Positions 42,527 to 51,845 of a stretch of DNA of 64,000 nucleotides are shown one piece after another; the stretch's first letter is position 1; each line of letters begins with the position of its first letter. Under the pieces are notes generated by a model. That model was not told where the DNA came from, ran no database searches, and saw only the letters and a list, made by a program, of their open reading frames with translations. The translations under genes and the position numbers were made by a program. The stretch covers positions 186,001 through 250,000 of the forward strand of contig JBEKTW010000001.1 of assembly GCA_049515655.1 (NCBI GenBank), written 5' to 3'. This DNA comes from JBEKTW01 sp049515655 (lineage in GTDB: Bacteria > Bacteroidota > Ignavibacteria > UBA10030 > SZUA-254).

Positions 42527-44476
42527 ATGAAAATAAAAAACAAACGCATCGCAGCAGCCACGACCGCATTGGTCGTGGCTTCGTTTTTGTTTGTCTACGG
42601 ACTTTTCTGGATCATTCCAAATGTTGTCGGGTCATGGAATGCTTCGCTTGTCGACCGCCTCTTCCAATACCGCTCATCGAGCAAGACGTTTCATCCGCCG
42701 TATGACACCGCGGTCGTCCATGTCGACATTACCGACAGGACGATTAAGGAATTGAAGGGTTCCTATCTCAACCGGGGGGATTATGCGGCGGTAACTCGTA
42801 ATCTCGCCGACATGAAGATCGCGGCCCAGGTGTGGGACTTCATTTTCCCGGCGCGCATGAATCCGACGGAAGATAGTCTGTTCGCCGATGCCGCAGGTTA
42901 CGCGAAGAACATGTACGTCGGCACGGCATTCAGTTCGTCGGGCGAGGCCGATACGGGCGTCGTGCCGGAAAATATTCAATATCTCAAAGGCACAAAGTGG
43001 AACGTCAAAGTCGAGGGAGATGCCGGGGACTACTACTATGGCTACAACCCGTCAGTCTCGTTCTCGGAGCTGGCGAAGAGGTTGAAAGGGATGGGATATC
43101 TGAATATGGAGCCTGACCCCGACGGATCTCAGCGTCGCATAGCCCTCCTCATTCATTATGATGGGGCTTTTTTCCCGAGTATTGCGTTTTGCGTCGCGTG
43201 CGAATATTTGAATGTTCCTCCGGAAAATATCGTTGTAAGACCGGGCTCGATCGTTCTCACGGGCGCGCACAGGCCGGGTGCTGAAGCGCACGATATTACC
43301 ATTCCTGTCGACCGGCACGGCAACATGATCGTCAGTTACATCGGTCCCTGGGAGTCCCTTCAGCATTACAATTTCGTGACCGTTTGGAATCTCACCGACA
43401 ATGAAGACGAGAAGGAGTTGATGGGAGATGAACTCTCGGGCAAGATTGTGATTGTTGATGAAATTACCACGGGATCCTCCGACCACGGCCCTGTTCCAAC
43501 TGATGAAAACTTACCGCTCGGCGGAGTTCATTCGAATGCCATCAACACGATTCTCGAGGAAGATTTTCTGACGGAAATCTCCGAACCTATCATGCTCGGC
43601 ATCGAAATAATCCTGATGGGGATCTTGCTGTGGCTCTCCTTACGATTTTCTTCCCTCACGATCTCCGTTGGCATGATCGCGCTGCTGCTGGTCTATCTCG
43701 CCGGCGCAGGATTGCTCTTCCTCTATGGTCATTTCATTCTGAACATGCTGCGCCCATCGCTCATGATCGTCACATCGCTGTCCGTCGTGGTGGCGTACCG
43801 GTATTTCAACGAGGAGAAAGAAAAGGAAGTCCTCCGGAGGTCGTTTGAAGCGTATTTCCCGCCGTCGGTTGTCAAACAAATCATGGCGAATCCGGATATG
43901 ATCACTTACGCCGGACAGAAAAAGGAACTTTCTATCTTGTTCAGCGACATCAAGGGATTCACGACGCATTCCGCGAAGCTTAAACCCGACCAGGTTCGAC
44001 AAATGCTGAACGAGTATTTCGACGCGATGATCGGTATCGTGTTCGAACACGGCGGAACGGTGGACAAATTCATGGGTGACGGGCTGATGGTGTTTTTTGG
44101 CGACCCTGAATCCCAACCCGACCACGCTTTGCGCTGCGTTCGAGCCGCAATAGCGATGCAGATCAAAGTCCGTGAAATCCGCGAGCGCTGGGTTGCCGAA
44201 GGAAAATTCCCTCTGCAGATTCGAATCGGCATCAACACGGGGCAGGTGATCGTGGGAAACATGGGTTCCGCGCGACGTCTCTCCTACACGGCACTCGGCG
44301 CCAACGTAAATCTTGCACAACGACTCGAGTCGAATGCGCCGGTGGATGGAATTCTTGTCTCACAGGCAACCTATGAGAAGGTGAAAGACGAGGTCCAATC
44401 CCGGTCCCTCGGTGAAATTCAGGTAAAAGGACTCGAACAACCGGTTCCCGTGTTCGAAGTACTCGTGACTGCCTGA
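42527..44476 (+). CDS. CHASE2-domain class III adenylate cyclase
   Basis: 649 residues. An N-terminal transmembrane helix (about 8-32) leads to an extracytoplasmic CHASE2 sensor (about 40-350). Three closely spaced transmembrane helices (about 355-425) follow, and then the catalytic domain. The latter contains ELSILFSDIKGFTTHS with metal-binding Asp474, GGTVDKFMGDGLMVFFGDP (second metal Asp and the adenine-specifying Lys), and RLSYTALGANVNLAQRLES (the Thr of class IIIb enzymes and the transition-state Asn and Arg). All catalytic residues are present, so it should make cAMP in response to an envelope signal. A strong terminator follows. Confidence 0.94.
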   Translation: MKIKNKRIAAATTALVVASFLFVYGLFWIIPNVVGSWNASLVDRLFQYRSSSKTFHPPYDTAVVHVDITDRTIKELKGSYLNRGDYAAVTRNLADMKIAAQVWDFIFPARMNPTEDSLFADAAGYAKNMYVGTAFSSSGEADTGVVPENIQYLKGTKWNVKVEGDAGDYYYGYNPSVSFSELAKRLKGMGYLNMEPDPDGSQRRIALLIHYDGAFFPSIAFCVACEYLNVPPENIVVRPGSIVLTGAHRPGAEAHDITIPVDRHGNMIVSYIGPWESLQHYNFVTVWNLTDNEDEKELMGDELSGKIVIVDEITTGSSDHGPVPTDENLPLGGVHSNAINTILEEDFLTEISEPIMLGIEIILMGILLWLSLRFSSLTISVGMIALLLVYLAGAGLLFLYGHFILNMLRPSLMIVTSLSVVVAYRYFNEEKEKEVLRRSFEAYFPPSVVKQIMANPDMITYAGQKKELSILFSDIKGFTTHSAKLKPDQVRQMLNEYFDAMIGIVFEHGGTVDKFMGDGLMVFFGDPESQPDHALRCVRAAIAMQIKVREIRERWVAEGKFPLQIRIGINTGQVIVGNMGSARRLSYTALGANVNLAQRLESNAPVDGILVSQATYEKVKDEVQSRSLGEIQVKGLEQPVPVFEVLVTA

Positions 44477-44498
44477 CGATCGCATGCAATCGTACCAG

Positions 44499-44538
44499 CC
44501 TGCTGTGCACTCTCCTGAGACAGCACAGCAGGTTTTTT
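44499..44538 (+). terminator. Rho-independent terminator of the caspase-cyclase operon
   Basis: CCTGCTGTGC (44499-44508) pairs perfectly with GCACAGCAGG (44523-44532), followed by six T. Confidence 0.92.
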
Positions 44539-44550
44539 ATTTCAACTTCC

Positions 44551-44581
44551 TTGCTTCTTTCCTTCATTTTTGCTATTTTTT
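44551..44581 (+). promoter_or_regulatory. Candidate lysS promoter (TTGCTT-17-TATTTTTT)
   Basis: TTGCTT (44551-44556), a 17-base spacer and TATTTTTT (44574-44581), seven of eight positions of TAnnTTTG, directly after the preceding terminator and 35 bases before the lysS start. Confidence 0.55.
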
Positions 44582-44616
44582 GAAGGAATTCAATCTCACA
44601 TAAACCTAGACAGCCC

Positions 44617-46149
44617 GTGGAAGTTGACCAAAAGTCTCCAACCGACCAATCTCCTCTCGAGGATCTCAACGAGTTGATGCGGCGAAGGCGCGAGGAGCTC
44701 GAAGAGCTCTTGAAACGCGGCATCAATCCGTACCCGTACGCATTCGAGCGGACCAGTTTTTCGAAAGAGATCATCGATGGTTACAACGAGACCGCGCCTC
44801 AGCGGGATGTGGCCGTCGCGGGCAGGATCGTTTCCATCCGCCGGATGGGGAAAGCGTCGTTTTGCCATATCCAGGACTCTCAGGGGAGAATCCAGATCTA
44901 TCTCAAACGGGACGACATTGGCGACGTCTACGATGCGTTTCGGCTCATGGACATCGGTGATTTCGTCGGGGTGGCAGGATTCGTCTTTCGGACGAAAATG
45001 GGAGAGATTTCCGTGCACGCGAGACGGCTGGAGATTCTCTCAAAATCGCTCCGGCCGCTTCCCGTCGTAAAAGAGAAAGTCGATGAGCAAGGGAACAAGC
45101 ATGTGTATGATCCCTTCGCCGACAAGGAATTGCGGCACCGTCAGCGGTACGTTGACCTCGCCGTCAATGTTCAGGTTAAGGAAATATTTGTCAAGCGAGC
45201 CGCGATCATCAAGTCCATCCGGAAGTTTTTCGATGCCCGGGGCTATGTTGAAGTTGAGACACCAATTCTTCAGCCGATCTACGGCGGCGCGTTTGCCCGG
45301 CCGTTCATTACTCATCACAACGCCCTCGATATCGACCTGTACCTCCGGATTGCCGATGAGCTGTACTTGAAGCGTCTTATCGTCGGCGGGTTTGATGCCG
45401 TCTATGAATTCGCGAAGGATTTCCGCAACGAGGGAATGGATAGAGCCCACAATCCCGAGTTTACGATGCTTGAACTCTACGTTGCGTTCAAGGACTATCT
45501 GTGGATGATGGAGTTGGTGGAAGAGATGATCACAACCACCGCCGTTGAAGTCAACGCCTCGACCCGATGGCGTGTCGGAAATCATGAGGTCGATTTTGTC
45601 CGTCCGTGGAAGCGCATCGCTTTTTTCGATTCCATAAGGGATGCTATTGGAAAGGACGTGCGGGGCTATTCCGAAGAACAGTTGAGGAAGGTCGCAAGAG
45701 ATCTTCCTCTGGAAGTTGAAGCGAACGCTGATCTCGGGGCGATGGTCGACCAGATATTCAGCGCGATGGTTCAGCCGAATCTCATTCAACCGACGTTCGT
45801 TACGGATTATCCGGTCGAGATGTCGCCGCTGGCCAAGAAACACCGGAAGGAAAAAGGCCTGGTGGAACGATTTGAGGTCATGGTCAACGGCCAGGAATTG
45901 TGCAACGCTTTCAGCGAGTTGAACGATCCGGTGGACCAGCGGCGCCGCTTCGAGGAGCAGATGACGCTACGAGCGCGGGGGAATGAAGAGGCGCAGGTTC
46001 TCGATGAAGATTTTCTGCGTGCCCTGGAATACGGCATGCCGCCCGCTGCCGGTCTCGGCATCGGTATCGACCGGCTAACGATGCTGTTCACCAACCAGGA
46101 TTCCATTCGTGATGTTATCTTTTTCCCACAGATGAAGCCCGAACACTAA
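44617..46149 (+). CDS. lysS: Lysyl-tRNA synthetase (class II)
   Basis: Charges tRNA-Lys. The 510 residues start at a GTG and comprise an N-terminal OB-fold anticodon-binding domain (VAVAGRIVSIRRMGKASFCHIQDSQGRIQIYL) and the class II core. Motif 1 is FFDARGYVEVETPILQPIYGG, motif 2 is KDFRNEGMDRAHNPEFTMLELY, and motif 3 is GLGIGIDRLTMLFTNQ. Length and motifs match LysS. The TonB receptor gene starts three bases after its stop. Confidence 0.97.
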   Translation: MEVDQKSPTDQSPLEDLNELMRRRREELEELLKRGINPYPYAFERTSFSKEIIDGYNETAPQRDVAVAGRIVSIRRMGKASFCHIQDSQGRIQIYLKRDDIGDVYDAFRLMDIGDFVGVAGFVFRTKMGEISVHARRLEILSKSLRPLPVVKEKVDEQGNKHVYDPFADKELRHRQRYVDLAVNVQVKEIFVKRAAIIKSIRKFFDARGYVEVETPILQPIYGGAFARPFITHHNALDIDLYLRIADELYLKRLIVGGFDAVYEFAKDFRNEGMDRAHNPEFTMLELYVAFKDYLWMMELVEEMITTTAVEVNASTRWRVGNHEVDFVRPWKRIAFFDSIRDAIGKDVRGYSEEQLRKVARDLPLEVEANADLGAMVDQIFSAMVQPNLIQPTFVTDYPVEMSPLAKKHRKEKGLVERFEVMVNGQELCNAFSELNDPVDQRRRFEEQMTLRARGNEEAQVLDEDFLRALEYGMPPAAGLGIGIDRLTMLFTNQDSIRDVIFFPQMKPEH

Positions 46150-46151
46150 GA

Positions 46152-48674
46152 ATGCGCTCAGGAGTCTTGCTTTTCGCCGTTCTCCTGTTTGTCAGTACCT
46201 GCGGTGCCGGGACAAGCGGCACCATAGAAGGAAAAGTGCGGGACAAGCAGACCGGCGAGCCGATCGTCGGGGTCAGTGTGGTTATCAGCGGAACGTCGCT
46301 TGGCACTGCCTCCGATGTGGAGGGTAACTTCCGTATTAGCAATGTGGAAGCGGGGACGTACGATGTTCGGTTTACGAGCGTCGGATACCAGCCGCTTGTC
46401 TACAGGAATGTCATCGTCCGTCAGGACCTCCGAACCCGGATTGCCGCGGAGCTTACACCGTCAAACGTCGAGCTGGGTGAAGTCGAGGTGATAGCGGAGC
46501 GACCCCTCCTTGAGAAGGATGAGACAAGTACCACGTTCTCTCTCGGCGGCTCCCAAGTTGATAAATTGCCGATTCAGAACGTTCAGGATTTAGTGACGTT
46601 ATTCCCAAGCGTGACTCCCGAAGGAAATGTCAGAGGGGGAAAATCAACTGAGGTGGTTTACCTCGTTGATGGATTGCCCCTGCAAGACCTCGTCGAGGGG
46701 GGATTGGGAAGTTCACTGCCCAAGAGTTCCATTACGGAGTTCTCGATCCAGACCGGCGGGTTCGAAGCCGAGTACGGAAACGCGCTCTCGGGGGTCGTGA
46801 ATATTATTTCGCGACGGGGGAGTGATCGACACTCGCAGGTATTTCGCGTCGAAAAAGACAACTGGCTGGCTGGCGATTGGAACCAACAGACTAGCCGGAT
46901 GACGGAAGGCGAATTGACCCTTTCCGGTCCTATCGTACGGGAAAAGGTACACTATTTCAGCGCGACGACCTATCAGGCAAGCGATACACGGTGGTGGCAG
47001 GATTTTGACAAGTTCTTTGATTCACCGATTTCCCAGGACCTGAGCGGCCTGGCAAAACTCGATTTCACACTTTCTCCCAGGGTGCGGGTAACCACTCAGA
47101 CCATCTATTCGTTGAAGTCATGGCACGACTACGAATTCAGCTGGCGATTCAATCTTAGCGGTCTACCGCCGAGAAGTCGTAATTCAATTCGCACATCGGC
47201 GATCTTGTCCCAGACACTCTCCGACGACGTCCATTATACGGCCAGCCTGAGCCAATCGTATCTGCGCTCACGGATCGGCGACGGAGCTAAGAATAATCTG
47301 GATCTGACTCCCTACGAGTACGACTTTTTCCTTGAGTACATTGTCCGGGGGAACAGGGCGTGGTGGTCGGATACGAAGCAGGGCATCTACACGCTCAAGA
47401 CTGATTTTGACGTTCAACCGAATCAGCTCAACCTCATGAAATTCGGTTTTGAGATCAATCAATACGATATTTTTTCCGACGTTGTAAAGTATGACCCGCA
47501 GACCACGTACTTTGGGAAAGTCCTGACGGACCTGCCGGAACTTAATTACAGCACGGCCTATCACTATTACCCCCGTTCCGGGAGTGCCTACTTCCAGGAC
47601 AAGCTCATCGTTGAGCACGATGGTGCCGTCGTGAACCTCGGCATGCGCTGGGATTTCCTGGACCCCCGGAGTGAGCGTCCTGTCGTGGAGTACTTGCCGC
47701 TCGACACAGCCACCGGCCGGTACCAATCCCAGGTCACAAACTACGTGAAGGCGTCGTTGAAGCAGCAAATTAGTCCCCGTATTGGTCTGTCGTTTCCCCT
47801 CGCGTGGAATATACTTCTCGTCATGAACTACGGTCATTATTTTCAATTTCCCCTTTTCGACTACCTGTATTCGGGGATAAATCCACAGCAGTTGCGAAAC
47901 GGTGTGAGTGTCCTGACGGGGAATCCCGACCTTAAACCGGAGCGCACCCACGCCTGGGAAATCGGCGTCAAATACGGCTTCGACGAACATGATATGCTGA
48001 GCGTGACGTACTTCAAGAAGGAGTTCATCGACCAGATTGATTCGAAGACTCTCCTGCCGACAAACGCCCGCTCGGCCGGTGATTACGGATATGCCGAGTA
48101 CGTCAACAACGCCTTCGCGAGTGCCGAGGGACTTGAGTTTGTTCTCACGCGTCACCGAGCCGAACGGATCTCCGGATCCTTGAGTTATACGTTGATGCAA
48201 ACCGAAGGTGTCAGCGATTATGTGAATCAAGGACTCAATCTCTCGCAATGGGGATTTCCCGTGGCCAATACCCCCTATCCCCTGAGCTGGGATGTGCGCA
48301 ATTCGGTGAAGCTGGAAGTGGACGCTACTCTTCCGTATGATTTCTTGGCGAACGTGGTGTGGTCATTTAGTTCCGGAAAACCATACACGTACTATCCGAC
48401 GAAAGATGGTTTCACGCCGTTGGACTCGACCATGCCGTTTATTCCCAACAATGCCCGTCTGCCGAGCAACAGTACGGTGAACTTGAAATTCTCGAAAAGA
48501 GTGAGCCTTGGCGGTCTCACAAATCTGACGTTCTACGGATATGTGTCGAATCTTCTGAATGCCTTGAACGCCCGCTGGGCTGATTCGAACGGACGCATTG
48601 GGGGACAGCTCGGCGACCCTTCTGCGTACTATGACCCGCGCCGTTTTTCTATTGGAGTCAAGTATGAGATGTAA
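46152..48674 (+). CDS. TonB-dependent receptor with CarboxypepD-regulatory-like domain
   Basis: 840 residues: a signal peptide (to about 19), a CarboxypepD_reg-like beta-sandwich (about 22-100; GTIEGKVRDKQTGEPIVGVSVVISG ... YDVRFTSVGYQPL), a plug domain (about 110-225; VDKLPIQNVQDLVTLFPSV ... EYGNALSGVVNIISRRG), and a 22-strand barrel up to the C-terminal FSIGVKYEM. This is the Bacteroidota form of outer membrane active transporter. The substrate is unknown, and there is no SusD partner. The downstream gene overlaps its end by 11 bases. Confidence 0.94.
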   Translation: MRSGVLLFAVLLFVSTCGAGTSGTIEGKVRDKQTGEPIVGVSVVISGTSLGTASDVEGNFRISNVEAGTYDVRFTSVGYQPLVYRNVIVRQDLRTRIAAELTPSNVELGEVEVIAERPLLEKDETSTTFSLGGSQVDKLPIQNVQDLVTLFPSVTPEGNVRGGKSTEVVYLVDGLPLQDLVEGGLGSSLPKSSITEFSIQTGGFEAEYGNALSGVVNIISRRGSDRHSQVFRVEKDNWLAGDWNQQTSRMTEGELTLSGPIVREKVHYFSATTYQASDTRWWQDFDKFFDSPISQDLSGLAKLDFTLSPRVRVTTQTIYSLKSWHDYEFSWRFNLSGLPPRSRNSIRTSAILSQTLSDDVHYTASLSQSYLRSRIGDGAKNNLDLTPYEYDFFLEYIVRGNRAWWSDTKQGIYTLKTDFDVQPNQLNLMKFGFEINQYDIFSDVVKYDPQTTYFGKVLTDLPELNYSTAYHYYPRSGSAYFQDKLIVEHDGAVVNLGMRWDFLDPRSERPVVEYLPLDTATGRYQSQVTNYVKASLKQQISPRIGLSFPLAWNILLVMNYGHYFQFPLFDYLYSGINPQQLRNGVSVLTGNPDLKPERTHAWEIGVKYGFDEHDMLSVTYFKKEFIDQIDSKTLLPTNARSAGDYGYAEYVNNAFASAEGLEFVLTRHRAERISGSLSYTLMQTEGVSDYVNQGLNLSQWGFPVANTPYPLSWDVRNSVKLEVDATLPYDFLANVVWSFSSGKPYTYYPTKDGFTPLDSTMPFIPNNARLPSNSTVNLKFSKRVSLGGLTNLTFYGYVSNLLNALNARWADSNGRIGGQLGDPSAYYDPRRFSIGVKYEM

Positions 48675-49293
48675 GTTCAGCGTTTCCAGGACGCTCGTCA
48701 AGGCCCTAACGGTGGCTTCGCTGGGGATGATATTCATCAGGTGCAACGAGTCTCTTCCCACATATAAGTTCCCGGACCGGGTGCTCTCACTGCAAACGAC
48801 TCTGGTGGAACAATTGCCCGACCGTGTCGCCCCGCCGGGCCGTCAGGTCGTTCACGTGCGCCTTACCGGGGAGAATGTGTACACTGATATCTTCCAGGAT
48901 TCGGTTGATGTAAAGGGGACGGTGAGAATCTGGTGGCAAGATATGCCGACCCGCCTCCGGACATTGTATCTTACAGTGAAGAATTTTTCGAATCGCGGCC
49001 TTGTGCAGAATGGACAATTAACGCTGCTTCCCGGAGAACAGTTTACGATGGATGTCTATTGGAACCTCAAAGACGATGACAGCATTTATATACCGAGTGT
49101 CGACTTGATTTATCAGCCGTTTCATCTGTGCGACGTTAATGTCATGTGTGGCGATCCGGTGATATTTGTCGTGGAAGCCTCGATCTCCATCTATGATCGG
49201 CTCGGTTTCATCGCTTCGCCGCCGGTTGAGTTTCCTTTCGTCAAGAGAGAGTGTGTGGGCACGGCCGAGATGCCTCTTCCCCCTTGTATATAA
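48664..49293 (+). CDS. Exported protein of unknown function coupled to the TonB receptor
   Basis: The ATG at 48664 has GGAG six bases upstream and overlaps the receptor stop by 11 bases. The 209 residues start with a hydrophobic segment (about 9-26) ending IFIRCNESLP, which may be a lipoprotein site although the lipobox is poor. The rest is beta-rich with a probable Ig-like fold (PPGRQVVHVRLTGENVYTDI, QLTLLPGEQFTMDVYWNL). No family is recognised. It is probably a periplasmic or surface partner of the receptor. Confidence 0.8.
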   Translation: MRCKFSVSRTLVKALTVASLGMIFIRCNESLPTYKFPDRVLSLQTTLVEQLPDRVAPPGRQVVHVRLTGENVYTDIFQDSVDVKGTVRIWWQDMPTRLRTLYLTVKNFSNRGLVQNGQLTLLPGEQFTMDVYWNLKDDDSIYIPSVDLIYQPFHLCDVNVMCGDPVIFVVEASISIYDRLGFIASPPVEFPFVKRECVGTAEMPLPPCI

Positions 49294-49384
49294 CCGCGCC
49301 GGGGAGTGAAACTTGAGCGTCAAACCCGTTAGGCAGAGCCCGATGGCCCGTCCCTATCATCGAAGACAGACGTAAGCTCGGACA

Positions 49385-50119
49385 TTGGAGAACCCAACCA
49401 TAAGCATCGTCATCCCCACGTTGCACGAAGGCAAGCTCATCGCGCAAACGTTGAAGCAGTTCACGGATGAACTTCGCCGCACCCACCGTCTTGAAGTGAT
49501 TGTCAGTGATGGAGGAAGTGCCGATGAGACCATCGCCGTGGCACGGGCGCACGCCGATTCCCTCATTACCAATGAGAGCGGTGTGAAACAAACCATATCG
49601 ATCGGGCGCAACGCCGGAGCCCGCGTCGCGCGCGGTGATATCCTCATGTTCATCAACGGCGACACACTGATTGACGATATCGAATCTTTTTTTCCCGCCA
49701 TGAGCAGCATCATGGACCGGCGGGACATTGCCGCAGCGACATGCAAGGTGTGCGTCTACCGCGGCGTAGAGAGCTTTTTTGACAGAGTATTCCATGGTTT
49801 CTACAACCTTTATTTCTGGTCACTCAACATCATCGGAGTGGGGATGGGCAGGGGTGAGTGCCAGGTCGTCCGCAGGGAATTATTTTCGAAAGTGGGTGGT
49901 TATAATGAAGCAATTGCGGCGGGTGAGGATTTCGATTTATTCGTGAGATTGCGCCGGGAAGGGAAAATAGCCTTTTCCCGGTCCCTTACTGTGCGGGAAT
50001 CACCGCGCCGCTACCGCAAGTACGGATACCTCTGGATCACCTTGCTCTGGTTTATTAATGCGGTGGCGGTGCTGGTGTTGCACCGCTCGGTCGCGGATCA
50101 TTGGAAACCCGTCCGCTAG
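49385..50119 (+). CDS. Family 2 glycosyltransferase
   Basis: 244 residues starting at a TTG. The GT-A fold is shown by ISIVIPTLHEGKLIAQTLKQ, the first Asp in VIVSDGGSADETIAVA, RNAGARVARGDILMFINGDT (DxD-like NGDT metal site) and the acceptor-side GMGRGECQVVRRELFSKVGGYNEAIAAGEDFDLFVRLRREG. A hydrophobic segment near the C-terminus (WITLLWFINAVAVLVL) suggests membrane association. It probably transfers a sugar to a lipid carrier or surface glycan. The acceptor and donor are unknown. Confidence 0.9.
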   Translation: MENPTISIVIPTLHEGKLIAQTLKQFTDELRRTHRLEVIVSDGGSADETIAVARAHADSLITNESGVKQTISIGRNAGARVARGDILMFINGDTLIDDIESFFPAMSSIMDRRDIAAATCKVCVYRGVESFFDRVFHGFYNLYFWSLNIIGVGMGRGECQVVRRELFSKVGGYNEAIAAGEDFDLFVRLRREGKIAFSRSLTVRESPRRYRKYGYLWITLLWFINAVAVLVLHRSVADHWKPVR

Positions 50120-50158
50120 CTTCGAATTCCCTCAAATCGATGCGTGTGACGCAGGGAT

Positions 50159-50187
50159 TTGACTTTCACTCCTTTTTTAAATATACT
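50159..50187 (+). promoter_or_regulatory. Promoter of the S41 protease gene (TTGACT-17-TATACT)
   Basis: TTGACT (50159-50164), a 17-base spacer and TATACT (50182-50187). The predicted start point near 50194 places the ATG at 50216 as the first usable start codon. Confidence 0.7.
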
Positions 50188-50215
50188 TTTAAGATCAACA
50201 TTAGGAAAGTTACGC

Positions 50216-51817
50216 ATGAAAAAACGATTTTCGACGTATACAGTCGTGATTTTTTGCTGCCTCGCAGTCCTCACGGGGATGCAAATCAGTACCGTCATCT
50301 CCGGCGACAACATCTTCGAGCAGCTTGGGAAGTTCAAGGATGTATTGAGTCTCACGGAAAAGAACTACGTCGAAGACGTTGATACGCAGAAACTGGTCGA
50401 AGCCGCCATAAACGGCCTGCTGAATCAACTCGACCCGCACTCCGTATATATCCCCGCCGCTGCTTTATCCAGAATAAACGAAGAGTTCCAAGGTTCATTC
50501 GAGGGAATCGGCGTCGAATTTGACGTTCCCAACGACACATTGTTGATCATTTCGCCGATCGCCGGCGGACCGAGTGAAGCTCTTGGAATAATGGGTGGGG
50601 ATAAGATTTTGAAAATTAACGACACTTCCTGCATCGGGATCAAGCAAGACGATGTCCCCAAGAAACTTCGTGGGCCCAAAGGGACCCATGTGAAAGTGTC
50701 CATTTCGCGCGCGGGAGTGAAGGACCTTATGGAGTACGATATTGTCCGGGACAAGATCCCTATTTACACCGTCGATGCATCGTTTTTGTACAATGGCGAT
50801 GTCGGGTATGTCAGGATTAACCGTTTTGCACAGACGACCCACGATGAATTCGTCAGCGCTATCACGAAAATGCGTTCACAGGGGATGAAGAAAATGGTCC
50901 TCGACCTGCGGGGCAACCCCGGCGGTTATCTCGAGCAAGCATTCAAGCTGGCCGATGAAATGCTTCCTTCCGGTAAGAAGGTCGTCTATACAAAAGGACG
51001 TCGGTCAGAGTTCGACGAAGAATATGTGAGCAGCGGCAGCGGCAAATTGCTGGACGTTCCGTTGATCGTGCTCGTGGACCATGGCTCGGCTTCTGCGAGC
51101 GAGATTGTTTCCGGCGCCATCCAGGACTGGGATCGCGGGCTGATCGTGGGTGAAACAACGTTTGGCAAAGGTCTGGTTCAACGACAATTTGAATTAAGCG
51201 ACAAGTCGGCGTTCCGGCTGACGATCGCGAAGTACTACACGCCGTCGGGACGGCTCATTCAGCGTCCCTACGGCAAGGACCATGCGACCTATCGCAGCAC
51301 GGTTATCGAGGACCAGGCCGAAGGTGAAAACGTCGACCACAAAGAAGAGCGTGACTCAACCCGCCAGGCTTTCAAGACGGCCGGAGGAAGGATCGTCTAT
51401 GGCGGGGGAGGTATCACTCCGGATTACATCATCAGGGGGGATACACTGACGCACTACGCCGCCGACCTTCGGCGCAGAGCGGTATTTGTCGAATTCACCA
51501 CACACTACATGGACCGCAATGGGAAGGCTCTCCGGAAGGAATATGGTAGCGACCTCGAAAAGTTTGCCAGCGAATTTGTTGTGAATGACGACATGCTGAA
51601 AGAACTCACCGACCTTGCCGCAAAGAAAGATGTGAAATTCGACGAGAAACAGTACAAGCAGGACATTGTGTACATCCAGGATCTTGCGAAAGCCCAGATT
51701 GCACATGACGTCTGGGGATTTCCAGGTTCCGTGCGTGTCATGCTTTCGCACGATAGTCAATTCCAGAAGAGCGTGACCCTGTTTCCTGAAGCGGAGAAGA
51801 TCGCCGGGCTCCGCTGA
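50216..51817 (+). CDS. ctpA: S41-family carboxy-terminal processing protease
   Basis: The start at 50216 (MKKRFSTYTVV) has AGGAAA upstream. A signal or anchor (about 8-30) is followed by an N-terminal helical region (LSLTEKNYVEDVDTQKLVEAAINGLLNQLDPHSVYIP), a PDZ domain (FEGIGVEFDVPNDTLLIISPIAGG ... SEALGIMGGDKIL) and the tail-specific protease core: DLRGNPGGYLEQAFKLAD, DHGSASASEIVSGAIQD (catalytic Ser) and GETTFGKGLVQR (catalytic Lys). A C-terminal extension of about 120 residues is present. It processes or degrades envelope proteins with nonpolar C-termini. Confidence 0.94.
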   Translation: MKKRFSTYTVVIFCCLAVLTGMQISTVISGDNIFEQLGKFKDVLSLTEKNYVEDVDTQKLVEAAINGLLNQLDPHSVYIPAAALSRINEEFQGSFEGIGVEFDVPNDTLLIISPIAGGPSEALGIMGGDKILKINDTSCIGIKQDDVPKKLRGPKGTHVKVSISRAGVKDLMEYDIVRDKIPIYTVDASFLYNGDVGYVRINRFAQTTHDEFVSAITKMRSQGMKKMVLDLRGNPGGYLEQAFKLADEMLPSGKKVVYTKGRRSEFDEEYVSSGSGKLLDVPLIVLVDHGSASASEIVSGAIQDWDRGLIVGETTFGKGLVQRQFELSDKSAFRLTIAKYYTPSGRLIQRPYGKDHATYRSTVIEDQAEGENVDHKEERDSTRQAFKTAGGRIVYGGGGITPDYIIRGDTLTHYAADLRRRAVFVEFTTHYMDRNGKALRKEYGSDLEKFASEFVVNDDMLKELTDLAAKKDVKFDEKQYKQDIVYIQDLAKAQIAHDVWGFPGSVRVMLSHDSQFQKSVTLFPEAEKIAGLR

Positions 51818-51845
51818 TAATTCTAACTTATTACGCGTATCTTTA

